From contig JASJBX010000050.1 in assembly GCA_030066295.1 (NCBI GenBank), forward strand, positions 1 to 63,262: a stretch of 63,262 bases of DNA. The letters run 5' to 3'. The notes beneath the pieces are model-generated. The model was not told where the DNA came from. It saw only the letters and a list, made by a program, of their open reading frames with translations, and ran no database searches. The stretch comes from Crocosphaera sp. (lineage in GTDB: Bacteria; Cyanobacteriota; Cyanobacteriia; Cyanobacteriales; Microcystaceae). The first letter of the stretch is position 1; each line of letters opens with the position of its first letter. This document shows, in pieces, positions 19,335 to 29,207 of this stretch. The position numbers and the translations under genes were made by a program.

Positions 19335-20593
19335 TGATGTTTTTTTTAGGGATTGATTTCGGAACTTCAGGGGCAAGAGCTATTGTTATTAACGAAAATG
19401 AAGAAATCATTACTCAAGTTAAACACTCTTTTTCTCATCCACAAACAAATGGGTTAGCCCAACAATGGGAAAATACCCTTTATCTGCTGTTGGAAAAAAT
19501 TTCAATCGAGATTAGAGAAAAAATTGTCTCTATTTCTATTAATGGCACCTCTTCAACTGTCTTATTATGTAATCAAAAAGGGGAACCTATTGATGAACCT
19601 ATTTTATACAATCATTCACGAGATATTAGCCTTTTAGATCAGTTCAAAACTATAATTCCTCACCATCATCTGGTTAATAGTTCTACCTCTAGTTTGTTCA
19701 AGCTTTTATGGTGGTATAAAAACAATAAAATACAACCAGATTGTTACTTCTTACATCAAGCAGATTGGCTAGGATTTTTATTACATGAAAAACTAGGAAT
19801 TAGTGATTATCATAATGCTTTGAAACTGGGTTATGATGTGGAAAATTTATGTTACCCTGACTGGTTAAAATCATTACCTATTTCCTCAATATTACCCGAA
19901 GTTTTACCACCAGGAACCCCAGTAAAAACAGTTAAAAACGATCTAATTCAAAGGTTTAACTTTCCTAAAAATTGTCAAATTTGTACAGGAACAACGGACA
20001 GTATTGCTGCTTTTTTAGCCAGTGGTGTTAACAACCCAGGAGAAGCAGTAACATCTTTAGGATCAACCCTAGTGTTAAAGCTATTAAGTAATACTTATAT
20101 TGAGGATATTTCCTCGGGAATTTATAGCCACCGTTTAGGTGATTTATGGTTAACAGGTGGTGCTTCAAATACAGGCGGGGCAGTCTTAAAACATTTTTTC
20201 AGTGATGAGGAATTAACCGAATTAAGTCAACAAATAAATATCAACCAGCGAACTAATTTAGACTATTATCCCTTATTAAAATCTGGAGAGAGATTTCCGA
20301 TTAATGATCCAAAATTAGCCCCTAAACTTGAACCCATACCTAATAATAAGATAGAATTTTTACAAGGGTTACTAGAAAGTATGGCGAAAATTGAAGCATT
20401 AGGATACAAGAAATTACAAGCATTAGGAGCAACCCCTGTTACTCAAGTTTATACGGCGGGTGGCGGAGCAAAAAACAAAAATTGGGCTAAAATAAGACAG
20501 TATTATTTACAAGTCCCTGTTACTATTTCCTCCCACACTGAAGCAGCTTATGGTACTGCTTTATTGGCTAAGCAAAAAATAGGAGTAAATTAA
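19334..20593 (+). CDS. FGGY-family carbohydrate kinase (ribulokinase/xylulokinase-like)
   Basis: N-terminal GIDFGTSGARAIVIN, C-terminal VYTAGGGAKNKNWAKIR; start overlaps the upstream stop (TAATG). Confidence 0.85.
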   Translation: MMFFLGIDFGTSGARAIVINENEEIITQVKHSFSHPQTNGLAQQWENTLYLLLEKISIEIREKIVSISINGTSSTVLLCNQKGEPIDEPILYNHSRDISLLDQFKTIIPHHHLVNSSTSSLFKLLWWYKNNKIQPDCYFLHQADWLGFLLHEKLGISDYHNALKLGYDVENLCYPDWLKSLPISSILPEVLPPGTPVKTVKNDLIQRFNFPKNCQICTGTTDSIAAFLASGVNNPGEAVTSLGSTLVLKLLSNTYIEDISSGIYSHRLGDLWLTGGASNTGGAVLKHFFSDEELTELSQQININQRTNLDYYPLLKSGERFPINDPKLAPKLEPIPNNKIEFLQGLLESMAKIEALGYKKLQALGATPVTQVYTAGGGAKNKNWAKIRQYYLQVPVTISSHTEAAYGTALLAKQKIGVN

Positions 20594-20598
20594 ACATC

Positions 20599-21360
20599 AT
20601 GATAGAATTATCCTTAAACAATTCTTGGATTATCGGGCTAATTATTAATAGCATTTTAATCATTTTCGCTTTCATAGTACCGAAAAGATTATTAACACCT
20701 TTAGGCTATGTAAATGCTTGGGTTTTAGGCGTAATTGTCTGGGGAACCTTGAGTTGGCAAGGTTACGCAGTGGTGATGTTTTACTTCCTAGTGGGTTCAG
20801 GGGTAACTAAGATTGGGATGGCCCAAAAAGAAGCAGCCGGAATTGCTGAAAAACGCTCAGGAATGCGCGGACCAGAAAATGTTTGGGGATCGGCATTAAT
20901 TGCTACTTTCTGCGCTTTAGGAACCCTTTTAGTTAACGCTCCTTGGACATCATTATTACTATTAGGTTATGTTGCTAGTTTCAGCACTAAATTGTCCGAT
21001 ACCACTGCCTCAGAAGTAGGGAAAGCTTATGGAAAACGTACCTTTTTAATTACCACCTTAAAACCGGTTGCTCCAGGGACAGAAGGAGCCATTAGTTTAG
21101 AAGGAACCCTGGCAGGAATTGCTGCATCTGTAGTTATTGCTTTGGTAGGTTATGGGGTAGGATTAATTAACTTAATGGGTATAGTTTATTGTATCATTGC
21201 TGCTTTTATCGCCACTAATTTAGAGAGTGTAATCGGAGCAACCTTACAAGAAAATTTAGACTGGATGACCAATGAAATAGTTAATATTATTAACACATTC
21301 ATTGGAGCAATGGTAGCTATTTTATTAGCTTGGTTGATGATGAATACTATCTCTATGTAA
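20599..21360 (+). CDS. DUF92/TIGR00297 family membrane protein (VTE6 phytyl-phosphate kinase-like)
   Basis: 253 aa; ASFSTKLSDTTASEVGKAYGKRTFLITTLKPVAPGTEGAISLEGTLAG signature. Confidence 0.8.
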   Translation: MIELSLNNSWIIGLIINSILIIFAFIVPKRLLTPLGYVNAWVLGVIVWGTLSWQGYAVVMFYFLVGSGVTKIGMAQKEAAGIAEKRSGMRGPENVWGSALIATFCALGTLLVNAPWTSLLLLGYVASFSTKLSDTTASEVGKAYGKRTFLITTLKPVAPGTEGAISLEGTLAGIAASVVIALVGYGVGLINLMGIVYCIIAAFIATNLESVIGATLQENLDWMTNEIVNIINTFIGAMVAILLAWLMMNTISM

Positions 21361-21416
21361 AGTTTATTTTTCTTAATATTTTTCAGCTACTTATGAGTAT
21401 TAATAGATAATCTTAA

Positions 21417-21800
21417 TCAAGAAGGAGCGTTGAGAACCAAGTAACTTAATAACCAGTTGGCCATGGTTGCACGACGGGTATCTCTAGGGTTGAAAGTCCC
21501 TATTTTATACCCTTTAAAGCCTAATTTTTCTTTAAGTAGTTGTTTATTTTCTTTAGGAATAGAGCGAGTTAATTTTACCGTTGGGGGACGATTTTCGATA
21601 AAGTTCGGTGGTTGGGGATATTCTTCTTTCCAAGAAGGTTCTACCTGAGAATTCTCCCAAGTTTGACTACTCTCATTATAACGGTATCCTAGATAATACC
21701 AAACCATTTGGTTAACGGTTTCATCGTCAATTTCCTCATTGAGAATAGCGTTGATTGTATCAGTGTTAAGAGGGGGTAAGTCTTTCATCATTGTTTTCAA
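21417..21800 (-). CDS. Conserved cyanobacterial protein, DUF1823-like
   Basis: 127 aa; ETVNQMVWYYLGYRYNE...; family recalled, not searched. Confidence 0.55.
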   Translation of the reverse strand: MKTMMKDLPPLNTDTINAILNEEIDDETVNQMVWYYLGYRYNESSQTWENSQVEPSWKEEYPQPPNFIENRPPTVKLTRSIPKENKQLLKEKLGFKGYKIGTFNPRDTRRATMANWLLSYLVLNAPS

Positions 21801-21954
21801 TCAATAGGACTCTTTTTAGTTTAACCTATCAGGAGTCTTCTTAAGGGCTATATTTAAAGATATTATGACATAAGTTGTACAGTCTAGAAGACTGTGTTAC
21901 GATTTACGTCTAAGCATAAAAATACGATATTAATTAATATAAATCAATTTATTT

Positions 21955-23643
21955 ATGAATGAATCTAACCCCATTATTTCTAACTCCCGTAGCTTCATTA
22001 ATCATCTCCCATCAAAGGGTTGGACAATGATGGTTATGATTATAGCTGTTTTAATTGCTATACCGATTTTATTTGTTGTGAGTAGCATTTTTATCGATGC
22101 AGGGACTGTATGGAAACATCTAGCAGAAACTGTATTGACCAGTTATATTATTAACTCTTTACTGCTCATGTTTGGGGTGGGTATAGGCGTTTTAATTATT
22201 GGGGTAGCAACTGCATGGTTAGTCACCCTTTGTCGCTTTTGGGGATGCGATTGGTTTGAATGGTTATTGTTACTTCCTTTATCGGCCCCAGCCTATTTAT
22301 TAGCCTATACTTATACGAATATGTTTGACTATTATGGGCCGGTACAAAGTACCCTGCGGTCTTGGTTTGGCTGGCAAAGTTTTAATGATTACTGGTTTCC
22401 TGATATTCGCTCTTTATGGGGAGCAATTCTCATGTTAATTTTAGTGCTTTATCCTTATGTTTATCTATTAGCAAGAACTGCTTTTTTAGAACAGTCAATT
22501 TGCACTTTAGAGGCCAGTCGGTCTTTAGGGTGTAGTCCTTGGCAAAGCTTTTTTAAAGTAGCTCTTCCTTTAGCACGTCCAGCTATTATGGCAGGATTAG
22601 CATTGGCTTTAATGGAAACATTAAATGATTTTGGAACGGTTAAATATTTTGGAGTGAATACCTTCACAACAGGAATTTATGATACTTGGTTTGGATTGGG
22701 AGAAAGGCAAGCATCAGCGCAGTTAGCAGCTTTTTTAATGTTATTTATTTTCACATTAATTATGTTAGAGTTATGGTCACGTCGTCAAGCGCGTTACTAT
22801 CAAAATAGCAGTCCTCAAACTCATATTCCTCGCTACGAACTAACATCTTGGCGAGCAGTTGTAGCTTGGTTAGTTTGTTTTCTGCCTTTTTTCGGAGGAT
22901 TTTTAGCTCCTTCTTTTTACCTAGTTGATTTGGTCATTGCTAATGCTAAAACAGCTTTAGAAAACAATTTTTTAAACCTGGCTAAACATAGTTTACTTGT
23001 GTCAGTTATTACAGCAATTGCTGCTTTAGGATTATCTTTAATCATGGCTTATGGTAAACGATTACAAAACAATTTTTTTATGAACGCTAGTGTTAGGATT
23101 GCCGCGTTAGGTTATGCCATTCCAGGTTCAGTTATTGCCGTAGGTATCTTGATTCCTGTGGGACGATTAGATAACGAGATAGCTAATATTATCGAAGCCA
23201 TTTTTAATCTAAAAATAGGATTACTAATTAGTGGAACAATTTTGGCCTTAATTTACGCTTATTTAGTGCGTTTTTTACCAGTGGCTTTTGGTGCTGTTGA
23301 ATCCAGTTTAGGCAAAATTAAACCCAGTTTAGACGATGCAGCTAGAAGTTTAGGGTCAAACCCGAGTAAAATTTTAATTAAAATTCATACTCCCTTAATG
23401 ACCGGGGGAATGCTAACAGCAATTATGTTAGTTTTTGTGGATGTTATGAAAGAATTACCCGCTACTTTAGTCATTCGTCCTTTTAATTTTGATACCCTAG
23501 CCATTCGGGTGTATCAATATGCCTCTGATGAACGATTACCCGACGCTGCTGCCCCTGCATTAGCCATTGTCTTAGTGGGGATGATTCCTGTGATTTTTCT
23601 CAGTTGGCAAATTGCAAAATCACGACGTAGTTCAAGGGGATAA
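21955..23643 (+). CDS. Iron(III) ABC transporter permease (FutB/SfuB-like)
   Basis: 562 aa with two BPD-transporter motifs (EASRSLGCSPWQSFFKVALPLARPAI; DDAARSLGSNPSKILIKIHTPLM). Confidence 0.85.
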   Translation: MNESNPIISNSRSFINHLPSKGWTMMVMIIAVLIAIPILFVVSSIFIDAGTVWKHLAETVLTSYIINSLLLMFGVGIGVLIIGVATAWLVTLCRFWGCDWFEWLLLLPLSAPAYLLAYTYTNMFDYYGPVQSTLRSWFGWQSFNDYWFPDIRSLWGAILMLILVLYPYVYLLARTAFLEQSICTLEASRSLGCSPWQSFFKVALPLARPAIMAGLALALMETLNDFGTVKYFGVNTFTTGIYDTWFGLGERQASAQLAAFLMLFIFTLIMLELWSRRQARYYQNSSPQTHIPRYELTSWRAVVAWLVCFLPFFGGFLAPSFYLVDLVIANAKTALENNFLNLAKHSLLVSVITAIAALGLSLIMAYGKRLQNNFFMNASVRIAALGYAIPGSVIAVGILIPVGRLDNEIANIIEAIFNLKIGLLISGTILALIYAYLVRFLPVAFGAVESSLGKIKPSLDDAARSLGSNPSKILIKIHTPLMTGGMLTAIMLVFVDVMKELPATLVIRPFNFDTLAIRVYQYASDERLPDAAAPALAIVLVGMIPVIFLSWQIAKSRRSSRG

Positions 23644-23691
23644 TTTTATGAAGTGATTATATAATAAGAAGAAAGCCTGACAAATAAATCA

Positions 23692-24252
23692 ATGGTTAAA
23701 ACATCGCCAAAACCGTTAACCTTAGAAGAATTTTTAACCCTTGCTGAAACCAAACCAAGGAGCGAGTTTGTTCGAGGAAAAATTAGACAAAAATCCATGC
23801 CACAAGGAGAACATAGTAGATTACAGTCTAAACTCTGTTCTGTTATTAATAATATAACAGAAGATACCAAAATTGCTTATGCGTTTTCAGAGTTACGTTG
23901 TACCTTTGGAGGTAATTCTATTATTCCTGATGTCTCCGTGTTCCGTTGGCAAAGGATTCCTGTAACTTCATCAGGTAAAATTGCTAACCGTTTTAATCTA
24001 TATCCTGATTGGTCAATTGAAATTTTATCGCCTCATCAAAGTTCAAGTAAAGTATTAGAAAATCTGTTACATTGTTCTCAATATGGCACAGAATTAGGTT
24101 GGTTAATTGATCCCGAAGAAGAAACTATTTTCGTTATTTTTCCTGAACAAAAAGTGCAACTATTTCGAGGCGAGAAACAATTACCCATTTTAACTGGCAT
24201 TGATTTACAGTTGACCGTTGAACAGATATTGAACTGGTTAAAGTTTTCTTGA
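23692..24252 (+). CDS. Uma2-family endonuclease-like (DUF820)
   Basis: PKPLTLEEFL..., RCTFGGNSIIPDVSVFRW, WSIEILSPHQSSSKVLENL. Confidence 0.85.
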   Translation: MVKTSPKPLTLEEFLTLAETKPRSEFVRGKIRQKSMPQGEHSRLQSKLCSVINNITEDTKIAYAFSELRCTFGGNSIIPDVSVFRWQRIPVTSSGKIANRFNLYPDWSIEILSPHQSSSKVLENLLHCSQYGTELGWLIDPEEETIFVIFPEQKVQLFRGEKQLPILTGIDLQLTVEQILNWLKFS

Positions 24253-24472
24253 GTTTTACCTCATAATTACTCTATGCTATAATACCCCAGTTTAAACCCA
24301 AATTAGAACATAATAAATTCAGTTGGTTCATGGAAACCCTTTGATCAGTAAAAAGCTATTATTGCTACAGTTGCGAGTATCCTGAAACCAGGTAAAACCA
24401 ATACAGTCAGTATTAAAGATAATCAAATTGGGGGTGACTTTGGCCCACATCACACCCCCTACACCAACACTT

Positions 24473-25879
24473 TTAATTCGGAAGATTACCGTAGAATAGT
24501 TGCATAGTTTCCACAGTTAAAACTTGGGGAGGCGTTGCGTCAGGAGGATAAAGAAAATCAACCTCAACCATTCTTTGTTCCCCTGGTTTTAAGTTGAATC
24601 TTACTAAAGCTTCCCCTTGTTGTCCTTGTCGCTGTACAAGATGGAAGAAACGTTCTTGAGGGGTTCCCTCTCGATCTTCATAATTCACCTGTACTGTTCC
24701 GCGAAAGAACACTTGACCTTGAGGCCGACGGGAAAAAATCAGGCGATCGGCGTACTCATTTTTCTTAAACGGGGTTTGTAAAGTGACGGCTACCGTTTGT
24801 GGTGCATTCGTCTTATTTACCAGAGGTAGGGTTAAACTGTAATGTACCCCGTAGTTTCCATGCGCTTTATAGGCAGTATCAGGATAACGCACTAACATGG
24901 GCGCACTTTGGATCTGTCGAGTCCCGTGGGTTCCCGTTGTTACCGTACTCAGGGGATAAGAAAACGCACCGCCCCGTTTAGGAATACTCAGGTAAGGTTT
25001 CCCCGGTCCATCATTGAGGGTTGCTTCCCATTCCGATCCCACTGAGATTCCTGCAACACGACCATAAATAGTCTGATCACCATAGTCCACATCTGGGGGA
25101 GTGGGGGCTAAGTCTCTGGGATAAATCAAACCGCCTTTCGTAATAATATGTCGCCATTCGTTCAGGTTGGGCTCTCGATAGGCGATCTTGACCTTCTCCT
25201 TGTCTCCTTCTGTGTATTTGATTCGTTCTGCTACTTCATAGAGGGCTAAATTAGCCATATAAAGCGGTCCATCGCTGTATACCTTTAAAAACGTGGAACG
25301 TGCGCTACTGGGTTTAATAGGAAGGGTAAACAGCATCCGACTTTGGTAAGGTGGGATGACAACACGACGGGATAATTCTTTTTGGTTAACCCCTCGCAGA
25401 ATATCCCCCATCAAACGAGAGCCAGGACCAGAAAATACCTGTCCGGAGGGATCTTCAACAATGGGTGGAAGGCTAATAAACGGTGCATCAGAAGAGTTGA
25501 GATAACTGGCTCCTTGTAACACCTTGACGACTACCGTTTTTGAAGTCGGGTTATGAACCAATAAACCTTGATAAAGGGTTTTATTCCCCCGCGCCGGTCG
25601 GGAAATGTGATGGGTGAAAACGTCAAAGCGGCCCTCTATAGGATGATTGAGATGGGCGTTAGGGTGACGTTTGCCATTAGCAGGAAAGGTGGATAATAAG
25701 ACCCCTTCCGTCGAGACAACTTCGGGACTGTTGCTATTGAAAACTAAAACATCATTGAGTTGTCCGGGTAAAGGACGGATCTCTTGCGGTTGAGTGATAA
25801 ATTGACGGTTCCTTTCCCGATAGGTCAAGGGATAGGACGCAGTTTGTGCGATGAGTAGTGATGATAGTAAAGAAAGCAT
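24473..25879 (-). CDS. DUF3370-like cyanobacterial secreted protein
   Basis: 468 aa; RPARGNKTLYQGLLVHNPT; N-terminal signal-like segment; family recalled from sequence style. Confidence 0.6.
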   Translation of the reverse strand: MLSLLSSLLIAQTASYPLTYRERNRQFITQPQEIRPLPGQLNDVLVFNSNSPEVVSTEGVLLSTFPANGKRHPNAHLNHPIEGRFDVFTHHISRPARGNKTLYQGLLVHNPTSKTVVVKVLQGASYLNSSDAPFISLPPIVEDPSGQVFSGPGSRLMGDILRGVNQKELSRRVVIPPYQSRMLFTLPIKPSSARSTFLKVYSDGPLYMANLALYEVAERIKYTEGDKEKVKIAYREPNLNEWRHIITKGGLIYPRDLAPTPPDVDYGDQTIYGRVAGISVGSEWEATLNDGPGKPYLSIPKRGGAFSYPLSTVTTGTHGTRQIQSAPMLVRYPDTAYKAHGNYGVHYSLTLPLVNKTNAPQTVAVTLQTPFKKNEYADRLIFSRRPQGQVFFRGTVQVNYEDREGTPQERFFHLVQRQGQQGEALVRFNLKPGEQRMVEVDFLYPPDATPPQVLTVETMQLFYGNLPN

Positions 25880-26085
25880 AAATATAAAACCAGCAACTTT
25901 AAAACTGAGTTAATAATTTTAACTTTTTTTCAGATTGCCGTCATTGACTCGAATTTGTCAATCCCTAAGTAGAAAAGAACTCAAAGCGCAAAAATTAGTT
26001 CCCATACTTTCTCAAGGGTATTCAAGATAAAATGTAACCAGTAGAAAACTCATCAAACCAATTGGTTGAACGCAGAGGAAATTTT

Positions 26086-26991
26086 ATGAAAATTGCCATC
26101 TTGTCTCAAGATGCCACTTTATACTCCACAAGAAGACTCAAAGAAGCTGGAGAAGAACTCGGACATGATATGCGTGTTGTTAATTATCTTCGCTGTTACA
26201 TGAATATCACTTCCCATAAACCTGCGGTTTATTATAACGGGAAACCCCTAGAGAGTTTTGATGCAGTTATTCCCCGCATTGCTGCGTCTAAAACCTTTTA
26301 TGGCACGGCAGTTGTTCGTCAGTTTGAAGTGATGGGGGTGTTTAGTGCCAATGAATCACAAGCTATTTCCCGTTCCCGAGATAAACTGCGTTGCTTACAA
26401 ATTTTGGCCAGGGATGGCATCGGTTTGCCCGTCACAGGATTTGCCCATGCCACACAGGATATTGATGGCTTGCTGGAATTTGTGGGAGGCGCGCCAGTGG
26501 TCATTAAATTATTAGAAGGAACCCAAGGCATAGGGGTTGTTCTAGCTGATACCAAGAACGCAGCCAAATCAGTCATAGAAGCCTTTCGTCAGCTAGACGC
26601 GAACATTTTGGTACAAGAATTTATCAAAGAAGCGGCCGGTGTCGATTTACGCTGTTTCGTGGTTGGGGGTAAAGTAGTCGCAGCCATGAAACGCCAAGGG
26701 GCAGAAGGGGATTTTCGCTCTAATCTTCATCGAGGTGGAAAAGCAGACATGGTGAAATTAACCCCAGAAGAACGCACAACCGCCGTCAGAGCCGCCAAAT
26801 CCATGGGATTGAAGGTGGCCGGGGTGGATATGTTGCGCTCCAATCATGGCCCTGTGGTGATGGAGGTGAACTCCTCCCCAGGTTTAGAAGGGATTGAAAA
26901 AGCATCCGGCATTGATGTGGCTAAGAAAATTATCGAATTTTTGGCCAAAAATGCCCCCTCTGGCAGTACCCGCGATCGCATTCAGTTTTAG
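26086..26991 (+). CDS. rimK: Ribosomal protein S6--L-glutamate ligase (RimK)
   Basis: [28 protein letters not shown]...; ATP-grasp motifs; ORF track start 26062, Met at 26086 likely. Confidence 0.9.
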   Translation: MKIAILSQDATLYSTRRLKEAGEELGHDMRVVNYLRCYMNITSHKPAVYYNGKPLESFDAVIPRIAASKTFYGTAVVRQFEVMGVFSANESQAISRSRDKLRCLQILARDGIGLPVTGFAHATQDIDGLLEFVGGAPVVIKLLEGTQGIGVVLADTKNAAKSVIEAFRQLDANILVQEFIKEAAGVDLRCFVVGGKVVAAMKRQGAEGDFRSNLHRGGKADMVKLTPEERTTAVRAAKSMGLKVAGVDMLRSNHGPVVMEVNSSPGLEGIEKASGIDVAKKIIEFLAKNAPSGSTRDRIQF

Positions 26992-27086
26992 GTGGGGAAT
27001 GTGGTTCGGGTGGGGAGTAGACAGAATATGGATCTGGTTTTTCTCCCAGTCTCCCCCTGCTCCCCCTGCTCCAAACCTTTCAGGGA

Positions 27087-27251
27087 TCAATCGCCAAAAA
27101 ACCAAGTAAATAAGATTAAAACAATGATTAAGAGAAACAATTGTAACAAAGAGCCTAAAAAAGCCAAGAAATGAATGGGGAGAATTGCCATAGCGTAGGA
27201 GGCAATCCAATTAACTGTGAAAAAAAATAAAATGACAATCACAAAAAACAT
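27087..27251 (-). CDS. Small hydrophobic (two-TM-like) protein, 54 aa, below ORF-track cutoff
   Basis: Translated MFFVIVILFFFTVNWIASYAMAILPIHFLAFLGSLLQLFLLIIVLILFTWFFGD*; purine-rich SD-like AGAGGGGGATC just before ATG. Confidence 0.55.
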   Translation of the reverse strand: MFFVIVILFFFTVNWIASYAMAILPIHFLAFLGSLLQLFLLIIVLILFTWFFGD

Positions 27252-27591
27252 GATCCCCCTCTACCTCAGTAATATAAGGGTTTTAAGACATTTGCTTAAC
27301 ATTACTTTACACAGAAACCGCATTTTTTTTAATAATATGTAATAAATAATGACACAAAGGCATTGTATAAAATTAACTTGAAGGGGACACAAGTAGAGAT
27401 GAAGGTCATCTTGAACACCTCTGATAATTCTGAGATAATCATCAAGGTTTCTCCGGTTTCTTAAGGAAACTTTTGTAAGGGACTTAGGAAATCACAGCGA
27501 TTGTGAGTTATATCAACGATACAATCAGACCTGATGGAAGTCCTTTGTTCAACCCAACTCAACTGATTAAGTCAAGTAGGAGATTAATTCA

Positions 27592-28110
27592 ATGTACGAC
27601 GCATTTACCAGAGTTGTTTCTCAAGCTGATGCCCGTGGTGAGTTCCTATCTGCTTCCCAGCTTGATGCTCTGAGCGCCATGGTAGCGGAAAGCAACAAGC
27701 GGATGGACTCTGTTAACCGCATCACCAGCAACGCTTCCACCATCGTTTCTAACGCTGCTCGTGCTTTATTTGCTGAGCAACCCCAATTAATCAATCCCGG
27801 TGGAAATGCTTACACTAGCCGTCGTATGGCTGCTTGTTTACGGGATATGGAAATCATCTTACGCTATGTTACCTATGCTACCTTCAGTGGAGACGGTAGT
27901 GTACTCGAGGATCGTTGCTTAAACGGCCTTCGTGAAACCTACGTTGCTTTAGGTGTTCCTGGAGCTTCCGTTGCTAACGGCGTACAAAAAATGAAAGAAG
28001 CCGCCATTGAAATCGTTAGCGATCGCAATGGTATTACCCAAGGAGATTGCAGTTCTATCATATCCGAAATCTCTGGATACTTTGATCGCGCTGCTGCTGC
28101 TGTTGCTTAA
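27592..28110 (+). CDS. cpcB: C-phycocyanin beta subunit
   Basis: [27 protein letters not shown]..., [17 protein letters not shown]. Confidence 0.98.
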   Translation: MYDAFTRVVSQADARGEFLSASQLDALSAMVAESNKRMDSVNRITSNASTIVSNAARALFAEQPQLINPGGNAYTSRRMAACLRDMEIILRYVTYATFSGDGSVLEDRCLNGLRETYVALGVPGASVANGVQKMKEAAIEIVSDRNGITQGDCSSIISEISGYFDRAAAAVA

Positions 28111-28205
28111 TAAAAACCGTTTAATGGTCAATAAGCAATTTCGTACACGATTTCAACACCGTATTCTAGGAAAACTTAGCAAAACAATCGGGAGATACAA
28201 AAACA

Positions 28206-28694
28206 ATGAAAACCCCTTTGACTGAAGCCGTCGCCGCTGCTGATTCCCAAGGCCGTTTCTTAAGCAGCACCGAAATTCAAGTTGCTTTTGGACGTTTTCG
28301 TCAAGCTTCTGCCAGCTTAGAAGCTGCTAAAGGCTTAACCAGCAAAGCAGACTCCTTAATCAGTGGTGCTGCTAACGCAGTTTATCAGAAGTTCCCTTAC
28401 ACCACCCAAATGCAAGGGCCCAACTTCGCTGCTGACCAACGGGGTAAAGACAAGTGCGCTCGTGACATCGGTTACTACCTCCGCATGGTTACCTACTGCT
28501 TAGTAGCAGGTGGAACCGGTCCTATGGATGAGTACCTCATCGCTGGTATCGATGAAATCAACCGCACCTTCGACTTATCTCCTAGCTGGTACATTGAAGC
28601 TCTCAAGTACATCAAAGCTAACCACGGTATGAGTGGAGATCCTGCTGTAGAAGCCAACTCCTACATCGATTACGCAATCAACGCACTAAGCTAG
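28206..28694 (+). CDS. cpcA: C-phycocyanin alpha subunit
   Basis: [25 protein letters not shown]..., [29 protein letters not shown]. Confidence 0.98.
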   Translation: MKTPLTEAVAAADSQGRFLSSTEIQVAFGRFRQASASLEAAKGLTSKADSLISGAANAVYQKFPYTTQMQGPNFAADQRGKDKCARDIGYYLRMVTYCLVAGGTGPMDEYLIAGIDEINRTFDLSPSWYIEALKYIKANHGMSGDPAVEANSYIDYAINALS

Positions 28695-28713
28695 TCATCT
28701 AGAAAGTGCTGAT

Positions 28714-28774
28714 GACCTGGAAAAGCAGGAGGTTGTTGGCTTAAACAGTTAGCAATCCTCTGTTTCTCCAGGTC
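28714..28774 (+). terminator. Long imperfect hairpin in cpcA-cpcC intergenic region (attenuator/processing element candidate)
   Basis: GACCTGGAAAAGCAGGAGG ... CCTCTGTTTCTCCAGGTC arms followed by TTATTGT. Confidence 0.65.
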
Positions 28775-28818
28775 TTATTGTATCTAAGACCGTCTTTAGC
28801 ATTGTTAGCAGGTTAAAA

Positions 28819-29145
28819 ATGACCAGTTTAACAGCAGCGCAACGGTTAGGATTTGAGCCTTTTGTCAACATGACCCCTGTGGAGTTGCGAGGAAATTGGA
28901 CAGAAAAGCAAGCAGATATTGCGATTCGTGCAGCTTATCGTCAGGTACTCGGTAACGATCATCTGATGTCTCGTGAGCGACTCCTGAGTGCGGAATCTTT
29001 GCTGAGAAATGGTTCTATTTCTGTGAAAGATTTTGTCAAAGCGATCGCCCTTTCAGAGTTATACCGCGATAAATTTTTCCATAGCAATCCCCAAAATCGC
29101 TTTATCGAACTCAATTATAAACATCTTTACCTGCTTAAAATCTGA
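28819..29145 (+). pseudogene. Truncated phycocyanin-associated rod linker (CpcC-like, 108 aa)
   Basis: Co-linear with the N-terminal ~100 aa of the downstream 295-aa CpcC ([18 protein letters not shown]...IELNYKH) but stops right where LGRAPYDE would follow. Confidence 0.8.
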
Positions 29146-29207
29146 TCAGATTTACGCAGTGGACTGTCAAGAACTATCAATATCAATGGTAAAAAGGAGA
29201 ACAACCA

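Noticed and set aside
24270-24475. Possible gene remnant (KAIIATVASILKPGKTNTVSIKDNQIGGDFGPHHTPY) between Uma2 and the DUF3370-like gene
   Set aside because: One short open stretch with no start and no family I can recognise; too little to call a pseudogene.
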